Source: Synechococcus sp. KORDI-49 (GTDB taxonomy: Bacteria; Cyanobacteriota; Cyanobacteriia; PCC-6307; Cyanobiaceae). From it: a stretch of 64,000 bases of DNA. Within the stretch, counting starts at the first letter, position 1, and each line of letters starts with the position of its first letter. The notes below the pieces were generated by a model. The model was not told where the DNA came from and did not search any database. It saw only the letters and a list, made by a program, of their open reading frames with translations. The stretch covers positions 2,421,163 to 2,485,162 of the forward strand of contig NZ_CP006270.1 in assembly GCF_000737575.1 (NCBI RefSeq). Direction: 5' to 3'. Shown here one piece after another: positions 1 to 9,137 of the stretch. The position numbers and the translations under genes were made by a program.

Positions 1-462
1 GCCGTGGACCGTTCGCCGGGACGCCTGAAGCGGGTGGCGGCCAATGCCTCGCGGCTGGGGGTGGATTGTCTGCAGGCTCTTGCCGCGGACGCCACCGATC
101 TGTTGCGCGAGCGCCCGCACTGGAGCGGATATTTCCAGCGCATCCTGATCGATGCCCCTTGCTCCGGCCTGGGAACCCTGGCGCGCCATCCCGATGCCCG
201 CTGGCGCGTCAGCCCAGCGTCCATTGAGGAGCTGTTGCCGCTTCAGCAGGCCTTGCTCGATGGTCTGTTGCCGTTGCTGGCGCCCCATGGGCGGCTCGTC
301 TACGCCACCTGCACGATCCATCCGGCCGAGAACGGCGATCAGATCGCGGCGTTTCTGGAGCGGCATCCGCAGATGACTCTGGTTCAGGAGCAGCAGCGCT
401 GGCCCGATGATCCGCAGGGAGGGGACGGCTTCTATGCCGCGATCCTGCAGAGGCAGTCCTGA
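1..462 (+). CDS. rsmB: 16S rRNA cytosine-C5 methyltransferase RsmB (Sun), C-terminal part
   Basis: The gene is open at the left window edge, so only the C-terminal half of the SAM-dependent catalytic domain is present (about 153 residues). The motif DAPCSGLGTLARHPDARWR holds the motif IV cysteine, and YATCTIHPAEN holds the catalytic motif VI cysteine; both are typical of the RsmB/NOL1 family that makes m5C967 in 16S rRNA. The stop codon at 460-462 abuts the convergent PBP gene with no gap, so the two 3' ends share whatever termination exists. Family assignment is firm; the exact enzyme rests on the RsmB-like spacing of the motifs. Confidence 0.9.
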   Translation, partial: AVDRSPGRLKRVAANASRLGVDCLQALAADATDLLRERPHWSGYFQRILIDAPCSGLGTLARHPDARWRVSPASIEELLPLQQALLDGLLPLLAPHGRLVYATCTIHPAENGDQIAAFLERHPQMTLVQEQQRWPDDPQGGDGFYAAILQRQS

Positions 463-2604
463 TCAGCGGTTCTGGATCTGAGGTTTGAGCCAGTTGCGCG
501 GACCCTCCTCGACCTCAGGTTCCGGGGCCGGTGCCGGGGTTGGTGGCGGCTCATCGATTGGTTGTGGTGCGGGCCATTCCGCTGGTGCCGGGTCGTTGTT
601 GGGACGCGGAACGTCCTGACCCTGCTCCGGGCGGTAGGGCTCAGGCTCGAACCGCTGGGGTGGGTAGTAAGGCCGATCGTCCCAGGGTTGATCTCCGTTG
701 TAAGGATCCGGGCGGTAGTCGTAGCCCTGATAGGGAGCTGATCGGGCCTTTTTCTTGGGTTTCTCCTTCCCGGGAGGCTTGAACTCCCGGTTCAGCACAG
801 GCTTGGGTGGGAAGGTCTCCACTGGCAGCCCCCCTTTGATCTTGGTCATGTACTGGTTCCAGGCCCAGGCGGCCTGACCGGAATTGCTCTTCGTCTCGCG
901 ATTGTTGTCGTACCCGAACCAGATACCCGTGGTCAGCTGCGGAATCGAGCCGATGAACCAGAGATCACGCGCACCTTCCGATGTCCCTGTTTTGCCGGCG
1001 ACCGGGCGATCCGCAAGTTTGGCTGCGATCCCCGTACCACCATCAACCACCCGTTGCAGCATCCAGTTCATGGCATCGGCCACATCGCTGTCGAGGGCGC
1101 GACGCCCTCGATCACCATCCACTCTCCGGCTCCAGATCACCTCTCCTTCCGGCCCCAGGATTTCCTGGAAGGGAGTCGGTTTGACGTAGACGCCGCGGTT
1201 TGTCACAGCGGCATAGGCGGCTGTCATCTCCAGCACCGTCTGCTCGTAAGCACCGATGGCCATTGGATAGAACTTGCCAAGCGGACGTTTGGTTCCAATG
1301 TCGAAGCCATTGGCGGTTTCGATGATGGCGTCAAATCCCACCTTGTCCTGCAGCTGAACAGCAACGGTGTTCAGGGAGTTCTTCAGGGCATCAGCCAGTG
1401 AGATGGAACCGAAATACTTTCCTCCGAAGTTCTTGGGGCAGTAGCCCTTCCAGCACCGTTGCTTGTCGATGAACGTGTCCTCTGGCTTCACGCCCCGATC
1501 CACAGCAGCGGCGTAGGGAAACAGCTTGAACGTTGAGCCCGGAGAACGCAGCGCTTGGGTGCTTCGATTGAACTGACTTTTGTAAAAGTCCGTTCCACCG
1601 ATCATCACCCGCACCAGACCGGTTCCCGGTTCGATCGACACGATGGAGCCTTCGAGATCCGCATAGGTGTTTGTTTTGATCACCTCGCGTGCCTCCCGCT
1701 GCCAGGCGAGATTGAGACTCGTGCGGATCTTCAGCCCGCCGACTTCGAGTTGCTCGGTGCTCAACAGCTTCGGGAGTTCCTGAGCGACCCAGTTGGTGAA
1801 GTACGGCGCCAGGCTCAGGAAATATTTGGGCGTCGACGGTTTCAGATTCAGCGGAACCTGTTTGGCGGTGTTGGCTTCGGCTGCGCTGATGAAACCTGAC
1901 TGCTGCATGCGGTCCAGCACCACGGCGCGTCGCTGCCTGGCCAGCTCCGGATTCACCAGCGGTGAATACACCGACGGTGCAGGCGGCAGGCCGGCGATCA
2001 GGGCAGCCTGATCCAGGGTGAGCTCGTTGGGTGTCTTGGAGAAATAGATCCAGGCCGCATCAGCGATGCCGTAAGCGCCCGAACCCAGATACACGTAGTT
2101 GAGGTATTGCTCGAGAATCTGTTGCTTGCTCAACTGACGCTCAAGCTTCAAAGCCAGGGCTGCTTCCTTCAGCTTTCGCGTGATGGTGCGGTCCTGACTG
2201 AGAAACACGGTTCTCGCCAGTTGCTGCGTGATGGTGCTGGCCCCTTCACGCACTGAACCCTCGCGGATGTTGGTGATCAGGGCCCGGGCAACGCCCCAGC
2301 CGTCAACGCCGTCGTGCTGGAAGAACCGCCGGTCTTCCGCGGCAATGAAGGCACGCTGCACCAACAGCGGCATTTCACCGGCTTTCAGTTTCTCCCGGGT
2401 CGCCGGTCCAAGCTTCTGGATCACCTGGCCGTCGCTGGCCAGCAATGTGATCGTGCCGGGACGGTTGAAGTTGGAGATGCCTCGGGCGTCGGGCAGGGTG
2501 GCGTCCGCCAGATTGGTCAGGACACGCGTGCCGAGTGCCGCGCCTGCGCCGATCGCTGCTGCAGTGGCGCCGATCAGGACCCAACGCAGATGGGAGCGAT
2601 TCAC
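463..2604 (-). CDS. class A penicillin-binding protein (transglycosylase/transpeptidase)
   Basis: A 713-aa bifunctional peptidoglycan synthase. An N-terminal membrane anchor (about residues 8-30) is followed by a GT51 glycosyltransferase domain with EDRRFFQHDG (residues 90-99; E90 is the likely catalytic glutamate) and then a transpeptidase domain with the SxxK motif STFK (357-360), SLN (410-412) and KTGT (538-541). The last 90 residues are rich in proline, tyrosine and glutamate, a likely disordered periplasmic tail. The start overlaps the end of chlG by four bases (ATGA), so the two are probably co-transcribed and translationally coupled. Confidence 0.93.
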   Translation of the reverse strand: MNRSHLRWVLIGATAAAIGAGAALGTRVLTNLADATLPDARGISNFNRPGTITLLASDGQVIQKLGPATREKLKAGEMPLLVQRAFIAAEDRRFFQHDGVDGWGVARALITNIREGSVREGASTITQQLARTVFLSQDRTITRKLKEAALALKLERQLSKQQILEQYLNYVYLGSGAYGIADAAWIYFSKTPNELTLDQAALIAGLPPAPSVYSPLVNPELARQRRAVVLDRMQQSGFISAAEANTAKQVPLNLKPSTPKYFLSLAPYFTNWVAQELPKLLSTEQLEVGGLKIRTSLNLAWQREAREVIKTNTYADLEGSIVSIEPGTGLVRVMIGGTDFYKSQFNRSTQALRSPGSTFKLFPYAAAVDRGVKPEDTFIDKQRCWKGYCPKNFGGKYFGSISLADALKNSLNTVAVQLQDKVGFDAIIETANGFDIGTKRPLGKFYPMAIGAYEQTVLEMTAAYAAVTNRGVYVKPTPFQEILGPEGEVIWSRRVDGDRGRRALDSDVADAMNWMLQRVVDGGTGIAAKLADRPVAGKTGTSEGARDLWFIGSIPQLTTGIWFGYDNNRETKSNSGQAAWAWNQYMTKIKGGLPVETFPPKPVLNREFKPPGKEKPKKKARSAPYQGYDYRPDPYNGDQPWDDRPYYPPQRFEPEPYRPEQGQDVPRPNNDPAPAEWPAPQPIDEPPPTPAPAPEPEVEEGPRNWLKPQIQNR

Positions 2605-3554
2605 ATCACCTGGGTGAGGGGACTGTGGCCGATGGCCAGAGCGGTCACCAACATGCCGAGAACGAGAAAGGGTTGCGCGCTGGCCTGGTACTTCACATCG
2701 AACGCCACGGGATCGCGCAGCAGCCAGATGTCCTGGAAGGTGATCTGGGGCACGATCAGGAGCACGAGAAGAACCGCAGCGAAATGCTGGCCGATGGCGA
2801 TCAGCACGGCAACCATCGCCAGCTGAAACAGATCGATCATGCCGGCGCTGATCCAGCTCGCCCGTTCAATCCCGAACACGACGGGAAGCGATTGAAGCCC
2901 GAGCTCACGGTCGCCTTCCACGCTTTTGAAGTCGTTCACCACAGCGATGCCGAGTCCGGCGAGGCTGTAGGCCAGGGTCAGCAGCGCCGTGCTCCAGGTA
3001 AGGGTCCCGAACAGGGCCTGGCCGGCCCACCAGGGCAGGGCGATGTAGCTGGCACCGAGGGCATAGTTCCCCAGCCAGCCGTTCTGCTTGAGCTTCAACG
3101 GCGGTGCTGAGTAGATGAAGCTCACCAGAGAACCGCCGAGGGCGAGCAGCAGCAGCACCGGGGTGGTGTGACCGGCCCAAAGATCGAGTCCCCATGACAC
3201 AGCCAGACCGGCGAGCAGCAGCACCCAGATCTGAACCTTCACCTGTCCGAGGGAGATGGCGCCGGAGGGAATCGGTCGATAAGGCTCGTTGATCGCGTCG
3301 ATCTCGCGGTCGTAGTAGTCGTTGATCGTCTGCGTGTAGCCCGCCAGCAGCGGACCACTCATCAGCATGCAGGCGAAGGACGCCAGCACGTGGTCGGGTT
3401 TCCACTGGAAATTGCCACTGGCCGCGGCACCGCAGACAACACCCCAGATCAGCGGGATCCAGGTGACCGGCTTCATCAGCTGCAGTCGCAGCTTCCAGAT
3501 GTTGGTGGTGCCGGAGGCACCTTTCATTCCGAGCAGCTGGCGGGCGTCGCTCAC
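2601..3554 (-). CDS. chlG: chlorophyll synthase (geranylgeranyl/phytyl transferase) ChlG
   Basis: A 317-aa polytopic membrane prenyltransferase of the UbiA superfamily. It esterifies chlorophyllide with phytyl or geranylgeranyl diphosphate in the thylakoid membrane. The first aspartate-rich motif NDYYDREIDAINEPYRPIP starts at residue 78 and the second, NDFKSVEGDRELG, at residue 207; both are near-diagnostic of ChlG. About eight hydrophobic segments are visible. It lies 11 bp downstream of the PetP-like gene on the same strand and overlaps the PBP gene by 4 bp, forming a three-gene reverse-strand set. Confidence 0.96.
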   Translation of the reverse strand: MSDARQLLGMKGASGTTNIWKLRLQLMKPVTWIPLIWGVVCGAAASGNFQWKPDHVLASFACMLMSGPLLAGYTQTINDYYDREIDAINEPYRPIPSGAISLGQVKVQIWVLLLAGLAVSWGLDLWAGHTTPVLLLLALGGSLVSFIYSAPPLKLKQNGWLGNYALGASYIALPWWAGQALFGTLTWSTALLTLAYSLAGLGIAVVNDFKSVEGDRELGLQSLPVVFGIERASWISAGMIDLFQLAMVAVLIAIGQHFAAVLLVLLIVPQITFQDIWLLRDPVAFDVKYQASAQPFLVLGMLVTALAIGHSPLTQVM

Positions 3555-3565
3555 AGGGCGTGGCC

Positions 3566-3781
3566 TCAGGCGGGGGCGATTTCGTCTTCGAAGAACCAGC
3601 AGGTGGTGCCGTCGCTCAGCTCAACCACCACGCCGATGCCCTTTCCATCCACGGTGCGGAAGTCCTTCACGGTGCCGCTGGGGTTGGTCTTGAGCAGAGT
3701 CACCAGGGACTGAGGGATGCGATCGCGCACGCGGGTGACACGAATGTTCGATCCGATGGTGATCGCAGCAGCCTGGGACAT
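3566..3781 (-). CDS. petP: PetP-like small cytochrome b6f-associated protein (DUF2862)
   Basis: A 71-aa soluble protein with the compact SH3-like pattern of the cyanobacterial PetP/DUF2862 family. Landmarks are [16 protein letters not shown] near the N-terminus, [20 protein letters not shown] in the middle and WFFEDEI at the end. PetP is a peripheral subunit of the cytochrome b6f complex. I chose the ATG at 3781, giving [10 protein letters not shown], because it matches the family's short leader; a TTG nine bases upstream would add three residues. It lies just upstream of chlG in the same orientation. Confidence 0.8.
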   Translation of the reverse strand: MSQAAAITIGSNIRVTRVRDRIPQSLVTLLKTNPSGTVKDFRTVDGKGIGVVVELSDGTTCWFFEDEIAPA

Positions 3782-3837
3782 GGCCTGCAAGGCTATGGAA
3801 GTGGCGCAACACTAACAGTCGCTTTTGCGCCGGATCG

Positions 3838-4608
3838 ATGGTCGCTCTGCGTCTGATTCCCTGTCTGGATGTCGCCCGCGGTCGTGTGGTGAAAGGGGTG
3901 AATTTCGTCGGCCTGAGGGACGCCGGAGATCCTGTGGAGCTCGCCTGCCGCTACAGCGGTGCCGGGGCTGATGAACTGGTGTTTCTCGACATCGCCGCCA
4001 GCCATGAAGGTCGCGCCACGCTGGTGGATCTGGTGCGCCGCACGGCTGAAGCCGTGACCATTCCGTTCACGGTGGGTGGCGGTATCTCCACGGTGGAGGG
4101 CATCACCGAGCTGCTGCGGGCCGGGGCAGACAAGGTGAGCCTCAACTCCTCGGCCGTTCGCCGCCCGGAGCTGGTGCGTGAGGGTGCGGAGCGCTTCGGC
4201 TGTCAGTGCATCGTGGTGGCCATCGATGCCCGGCGACGGGATGCGGGTGGCTGGGACGTCTATGTGAAGGGCGGCCGTGAAAACACGGGCCTGGATGCGG
4301 TGGCGTGGGCCCAGCAGGTGGCTGAGCTCGGTGCGGGCGAGATCCTGCTCACCTCAATGGATGGGGATGGCACCCAGGCGGGCTACGACCTGCCACTGAC
4401 CCGTGCCGTGGCCCAGGCCGTGCCGGTGCCAGTGATCGCCTCTGGAGGCGCCGGCTGCATCGATCACATCGCCCAGGCCCTCGATCACGGGCCTTCCGGC
4501 GGTCAGGCTTCTGCAGCCTTGCTGGCCTCGCTGCTGCATGACGGAGTCCTGACCGTGGAGCAGATCAAACGGGATCTGTTGGCCCGAGGACTGGGGATCA
4601 GGCCCTAG
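3838..4608 (+). CDS. hisF: imidazole glycerol phosphate synthase cyclase subunit HisF
   Basis: A 256-aa TIM barrel with the expected [14 protein letters not shown] start containing the catalytic aspartate (D10 here) and the second acid in VVAIDARR. It also has the phosphate-binding loops TVGGGIS and ASGGAG. With HisH it forms the ring-closing enzyme of histidine synthesis. The gene is divergent from petP, with about 55 bp between the starts, so promoters of both must fit there. Length is normal for the family. Confidence 0.96.
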   Translation: MVALRLIPCLDVARGRVVKGVNFVGLRDAGDPVELACRYSGAGADELVFLDIAASHEGRATLVDLVRRTAEAVTIPFTVGGGISTVEGITELLRAGADKVSLNSSAVRRPELVREGAERFGCQCIVVAIDARRRDAGGWDVYVKGGRENTGLDAVAWAQQVAELGAGEILLTSMDGDGTQAGYDLPLTRAVAQAVPVPVIASGGAGCIDHIAQALDHGPSGGQASAALLASLLHDGVLTVEQIKRDLLARGLGIRP

Positions 4609-4631
4609 CTTTCAGGTGTCATCTCGCTTCG

Positions 4632-4856
4632 GTGATGCCCGTAGCGCACCCACTGCTGAACTCCACCTGGTCCGGACCTGTCGGTGTTCTGACGGTGAGC
4701 GTGATCATCGCTCTGGTGACCTGGGCGTTGAAGCTGATGCAGTCGGCTGCGGATCAGCAGGAGTTCTCCCTGATGCTGGCTGGCTGCATGGTGTGTTCAG
4801 CGGCTGTGGGTCTCGCCACGGTTCTGGTGATGACCCTCACAGGCATGCCGCTTTGA
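4632..4856 (+). CDS. small two-helix membrane protein upstream of menG
   Basis: A 74-aa protein with two clear hydrophobic segments (about residues 17-36 and 46-68). It starts 24 bp after hisF and its TGA stop (4854-4856) overlaps the TTG start of the menG/UbiE gene (4853). Tight packing and hydrophobicity pattern support a real gene. I do not recognise the family and assign no function. Confidence 0.6.
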   Translation: MMPVAHPLLNSTWSGPVGVLTVSVIIALVTWALKLMQSAADQQEFSLMLAGCMVCSAAVGLATVLVMTLTGMPL

Positions 4857-5554
4857 AACCGGGGGATCCCGCTGCGGTGGAGCAGCTTTTCGATGAGGTA
4901 GCGCCGCGTTACGACCAGCTCAATGACCTGCTGAGCTTCGGGCTTCATCGCCTCTGGAAACGTCAGTTGCTGCACTGGCTTCGGCCTGCTTCCGGTGAGA
5001 TCTGGCTCGATCTGTGCAGCGGAACAGGCGATCTGGCTCTGGAGCTGGCCCGTTGTGTCCGGCCGGGTGGCCGGGTGACCGCTCTGGATGCTTCAGCAGC
5101 ACCGCTGGCGCTGGCGGCTGGCCGTGCCCGCCGTCAGCCCTGGTTGAGCCTTGACCTGCTGCAGGGGGATGCTCTGGATACCGGGCTCCCCGAGGCGTCG
5201 TTTGATGGCGTTGTGATGGCCTACGGCTTGCGCAATCTCGCTGATCCGGCGCGCGGGCTGGTGGAGATCCGACGGCTGCTGAAGCCTGGGGGCCGCGCCG
5301 GGATTCTCGATTTCAACCGCGTGGATTCCACAGGAGTGGCCGGGCGGTTTCAGCGCTTCTACCTGCGTCGCCTGGTGGTCCCGGCAGCGGCAGCGGTCGG
5401 CCTGGAACAGCATTACGCCTATCTGGAGGCCAGTCTGAAGACCTTTCCGGATGGACCGTCCCAGGAGAGCCTCGCCCTGGCGGCCGGCTTTCAGGAGGCG
5501 GTGCATCGCCCCCTGGTGGCCCAGCAGATGGGAGCACTGCTGCTGAAGGCCTGA
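4853..5554 (+). CDS. menG: 2-phytyl-1,4-naphthoquinone (demethylphylloquinone) methyltransferase, UbiE/MenG family
   Basis: A 233-aa class I SAM methyltransferase. The start MKPGDPAAVEQLFDEVAPRY, the SAM loop LDLCSGTGDLALELA, the post-I motif VTALDASAAPL and the later YGLRNLADPARGL and LKPGGRAGILDFNR are all typical of UbiE/MenG. In a cyanobacterium the substrate is the phylloquinone (photosystem I) precursor. A longer in-frame opening upstream lies over the small membrane gene; I chose the TTG at 4853 because it gives the family N-terminus and couples to the upstream stop codon. Confidence 0.88.
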   Translation: MKPGDPAAVEQLFDEVAPRYDQLNDLLSFGLHRLWKRQLLHWLRPASGEIWLDLCSGTGDLALELARCVRPGGRVTALDASAAPLALAAGRARRQPWLSLDLLQGDALDTGLPEASFDGVVMAYGLRNLADPARGLVEIRRLLKPGGRAGILDFNRVDSTGVAGRFQRFYLRRLVVPAAAAVGLEQHYAYLEASLKTFPDGPSQESLALAAGFQEAVHRPLVAQQMGALLLKA

Positions 5555-5637
5555 GGGTGTGAACGTTTGGGTGTGTCGCTTGCGACGGAATGACCTCGCG
5601 TCGTAGGACGTGAAGAGAAGATTAAGGATTGGGCCCC

Positions 5638-5988
5638 TTGGCGTTTCCTCTCCCCACCCTGCTTCCCACGATTGAGGAGCTGCTCCAGGAGGTGCAGTGG
5701 CTGGATGGCTTGATCCTGATCACCGATTCACAGCGGGCCACCTTCGTGTCGTTTTCGCAGGTGGATCCCCTGTTGCGTCGGCTGCGTCAGCGCCCCAAGG
5801 GACCGGAAGTGGCTGAAAAGCTCTGCATGTCGCTGCTCGAATCCCACGGAAAGGGGGCGGCGAAGCCTGTGCTGGTGTTCCAGGGGGATGGCAGCTTCTG
5901 GCTGGGGATGATGGGGCCTGCCGGCGCCAACCCCCATCGGCATCACGCCATTGCCCACCTGCATCGCTGCTTGGCGTTGAAGGACTGA
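5638..5988 (+). CDS. conserved hypothetical protein
   Basis: A roughly 116-aa protein with a probable TTG start at 5638, about eight bases after an AAGGA ribosome-binding site; TTG at 5629 is the alternative. It has no signal peptide and no recognised motif. The sequence alternates hydrophobic and charged residues and ends in a histidine-rich stretch (NPHRHHAIAHLHR). Codon use is like its core neighbours, so it is probably a resident gene. Function unknown. Confidence 0.6.
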   Translation: MAFPLPTLLPTIEELLQEVQWLDGLILITDSQRATFVSFSQVDPLLRRLRQRPKGPEVAEKLCMSLLESHGKGAAKPVLVFQGDGSFWLGMMGPAGANPHRHHAIAHLHRCLALKD

Positions 5989-6089
5989 GCTGGAAGGGTT
6001 GAACAGACGACCGAGTCGACGCAGCGATAGCCGTCTCCCCACGCATTCGTCTTGAAATCGCTATAAGTTACCTTTCTTAATACTTCACC

Positions 6090-9089
6090 ATGACTGCCTT
6101 GGTCGATGAGACCCGGGGTGCCGATCTTGATCGGTCGAGCTTGACATCCGCCACCTCGGATGATCTTTCTGGTCGTGCGTATTACTACTACTCATCTAGC
6201 TCTTACGGTTCGAGTCAGACCTCGGATTCCGAATCGGAAACAACTGCATCGGAGGACGCTGAGTCGTCTGATGAGGCTGATGACGACACCATCAAGATCT
6301 ACGTCAACTCAGGATCATTCCGGGCTCCATACTTCTCCTTCTTCACCGATTCAAGTCGATCGGTCTCGTTCGGAACGAACGAGCTCGATGTCAGTAAAAC
6401 CTACGAATTCATCGGAGCTAATTCCACACACCCCTTCTACATCGGTGACAGCGGCTACCGGCAGGAGAGTTCGGCAGCGCTGGTTCTGGATGGGGATGGA
6501 TCAGCCTCCGGGGGAATCGGTCGTGACCAGTCGTTCACGCTCAGTTTCGCGGCTGATATTGATCTGTCGTTGATCGACAGCATTGATTATTTCTGTACGG
6601 CACATTCCTCGATGATCGGCTCCTTCCAGTTGGTGGGTGAGCCTCTGGGTCGTCAGGATGCCAATGACGAAGAGGCCGAGATCGTTGCCCCAACGATCTC
6701 GATTTCAACCGATGACACCAGTCTGACGTCGGGCGAGACAGCCCGGATCACGTTCACTCTCTCGGAAGGCTCCACGGATTTCACTGCGGATGACCTGGCC
6801 GTTTCCGGGGGTGTTGTTTCGGATTTCGAGACCATCAGTGCCACTGAGTACACGGCTGTGTTCACCCCGGATGTGGAGAGCACCGACAACGGCACGGTTT
6901 CTGTCGCTGCAGGCAGCTTCTCCAATTCCGCTGGCACAACCAACGACAGCAGTGCATCCCTCTCCATGGGTGTTGACACCCGTGATCAGGTCTCCCCTGT
7001 GCTCGAGATCAGCGCGGACGATGAGGAGCTGACGGCGGGCGAAACGGCGACGATCCGATTCACGTTGTCGGAGGCATCGAGCGATTTCACCGCGGAGGAC
7101 GTGGTGGTGAGCGGCGGCGAGCTGAGCGGTTTCAGCGGCAGTGGAACGGACTACAGCGCCAGCTTCACGCCGGCGGAGAACAGCACCGATGAGGGTGTGA
7201 TCACGGTGGTGCGTGGCGCCTTCCGTGATGCGGCCGGGAACATCAATGCGGAGCGGACATCGATCAGCCTGGAGGTGAACACGGTGCCTCCGGACACCAC
7301 AGCGCCTGCCCTGGAGATCAGCGCGGACGATGAGGAGCTGACGGTGGGCGAAACGGCGACGATCCGGTTCACGTTGTCGGAGGCATCGAGCGATTTCACG
7401 GCGGAGGACGTGGCGGTGAGCGGCGGCGAGCTGAGCGGTTTCAGCGGCAGTGGAACGGACTACAGCGCCAGCTTCACGCCGGCGGAGAACAGCACCGATG
7501 AGGGTGTGATCACGGTGGTGCGTGGCGCCTTCCGTGATGCGGCCGGGAACATCAATGCGGAGCGGACATCGATCAGCCTGGAGGTGAACACGGTGCCTCC
7601 GGACACCACAGCGCCTGCCCTGGAGATCAGCGCGGACGATGAGGAGCTGACGGTGGGCGAAACGGCGACGATCCGGTTCACGTTGTCGGAGGCATCGAGC
7701 GATTTCACGGCGGAGGACGTGGCGGTGAGCGGCGGCGAGCTGAGCGGTTTCAGCGGCAGTGGAACGGACTACAGCGCCAGCTTCACGCCGGCGGAGAACA
7801 GCACCGATGAGGGTGTGATCACGGTGGTGCGTGGCGCCTTCCGTGATGCGGCCGGGAACATCAATGCGGAGCGGACATCGATCAGCCTGGAGGTGAACAC
7901 GGTGCCTCCAGACACCACAGCGCCTGCCCTGGAGATCAGCGCGGACGATGAGGAGCTGACGGCGGGCGAAACGGCGACGATCCGGTTCACGTTGTCGGAG
8001 GCATCGAGCGATTTCACGGCGGAGGACGTGGCGGTGAGCGGCGGCGAGCTGAGCGGTTTCAGCGGCAGCGGAACGGACTACAGCGCCAGCTTCACGCCGG
8101 CGGAGAACAGCACCGATGAGGGTGTGATCACGGTGGTGCGTGGCGCCTTCCGTGATGCGGCCGGGAACATCAATGCGGAGCGGACGTCGATCAGCCTGGA
8201 GGTGAACACGGTGCCGACGGTTTCTGAGGCAACGCCACAGAGTGAGCCGCCTGTCGAGCTGTTCGTCAGTGCCGGATCATTCGCTGAGCCGTATTACACC
8301 TTCTACACCGATGCCGAGGGCAACGAACCTCTGGTGGATCCTGCATTGGATGTTGATTCAACGTATCTGTTCAGACGTCTGGATGATGTGGCGTCTCATC
8401 CCTTCTATGTCAGTGATCAGGGTCACAATCAAACCAGTTCATCGGCACTGATCCTTCAGGGTGATGGCAGCGCCGAACGCGGTATCAAGGGAACAGAGTC
8501 TTTTCAGCTCAGTTTTTCGGGAGACATCGATCTCGATGTTGTTGAGACCGTTGACTATTACTGCTCGAGTCATCCTTCGATGATCAGCAGCTTCCGTTTG
8601 TTTCGGGGCTCCAATGAGATCCTGGAGTCTGCATCAGATGCCGAAACTGACGACGCTGACGCACCTCTGGGGTTCGCCTTCGCCAGTCAGGATGTCTCGA
8701 CCTCCAGCGAGGCAGAGGACGACAGCGATTCAACGGCTGATGTGGCCCTCTCAACGGTTGATGTGCTGACAGGCGATGTCAACAACAACGGCAGTCATGA
8801 TGTCAGCGACGCGATCTCAGTCTTGAGGAACATCGTTGGTCTGGAGACTGATCTCTCCGAATTCCCGGGGGTTGATCCCGTCACGTTGATGGACATCGAT
8901 GGCAGTGGCTCCATTGATGTCGGTGATGCGGTAGGCATCCTTCGAGCCATTGTCGGCCTCGAGTCGTTGACCTCGCTCGTGCAGGTTTCACTTCAGGCGC
9001 CAGCTGATTTGAGCAACGCCTTGCTGCTGGACCCGCAAGGCTTGCAGGCAGACCCGCTCGTACCCGATCCCTCGGCTCTGCTGCTCTGA
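6090..9089 (+). CDS. extracellular repeat protein: cupredoxin-like - Ig-like repeats - cupredoxin-like - dockerin
   Basis: A 999-aa acidic protein without a classical signal peptide, so type I or another leaderless export route is likely. After a Ser/Glu/Asp-rich head (about 1-65) comes a cupredoxin-like domain with a possible copper set H114, C169, H172, M175 (YFCTAHSSM). Five Ig-like units follow (about 200-710), four of them near-identical 103-aa copies. A second cupredoxin-like domain has H770, C825, H828, M831. The C-terminus carries two dockerin-type calcium loops (DVNNNGSHDVSDA from about 896; DIDGSGSIDVGDA from 935). I infer a cell-surface or secreted adhesin-like protein; its partner and substrate are unknown. 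Confidence 0.8.
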   Translation: MTALVDETRGADLDRSSLTSATSDDLSGRAYYYYSSSSYGSSQTSDSESETTASEDAESSDEADDDTIKIYVNSGSFRAPYFSFFTDSSRSVSFGTNELDVSKTYEFIGANSTHPFYIGDSGYRQESSAALVLDGDGSASGGIGRDQSFTLSFAADIDLSLIDSIDYFCTAHSSMIGSFQLVGEPLGRQDANDEEAEIVAPTISISTDDTSLTSGETARITFTLSEGSTDFTADDLAVSGGVVSDFETISATEYTAVFTPDVESTDNGTVSVAAGSFSNSAGTTNDSSASLSMGVDTRDQVSPVLEISADDEELTAGETATIRFTLSEASSDFTAEDVVVSGGELSGFSGSGTDYSASFTPAENSTDEGVITVVRGAFRDAAGNINAERTSISLEVNTVPPDTTAPALEISADDEELTVGETATIRFTLSEASSDFTAEDVAVSGGELSGFSGSGTDYSASFTPAENSTDEGVITVVRGAFRDAAGNINAERTSISLEVNTVPPDTTAPALEISADDEELTVGETATIRFTLSEASSDFTAEDVAVSGGELSGFSGSGTDYSASFTPAENSTDEGVITVVRGAFRDAAGNINAERTSISLEVNTVPPDTTAPALEISADDEELTAGETATIRFTLSEASSDFTAEDVAVSGGELSGFSGSGTDYSASFTPAENSTDEGVITVVRGAFRDAAGNINAERTSISLEVNTVPTVSEATPQSEPPVELFVSAGSFAEPYYTFYTDAEGNEPLVDPALDVDSTYLFRRLDDVASHPFYVSDQGHNQTSSSALILQGDGSAERGIKGTESFQLSFSGDIDLDVVETVDYYCSSHPSMISSFRLFRGSNEILESASDAETDDADAPLGFAFASQDVSTSSEAEDDSDSTADVALSTVDVLTGDVNNNGSHDVSDAISVLRNIVGLETDLSEFPGVDPVTLMDIDGSGSIDVGDAVGILRAIVGLESLTSLVQVSLQAPADLSNALLLDPQGLQADPLVPDPSALLL
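7002..8213 (+). repeat. four tandem 309-bp near-identical repeats inside the 999-aa protein gene
   Basis: Units start at 7002, 7311, 7620 and 7929, each 309 bp (103 codons), and the fourth ends near 8213. Units 2 to 4 differ by only a few bases. Identity extends to silent positions, which points to recent duplication or gene conversion rather than selection on protein sequence alone. Copy number could vary between strains and could be misassembled from short reads. Confidence 0.95.
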
Positions 9090-9137
9090 ATCCGGCGTCT
9101 CCATCACCGGAATCGCCGGGTTCTTCGCTCCAGGGCA

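Noticed and set aside
7151-8017. Three identical 82-aa reverse frames with 309-bp spacing
   Set aside because: They are antisense to the Ig repeats and exist only because the repeats are identical.
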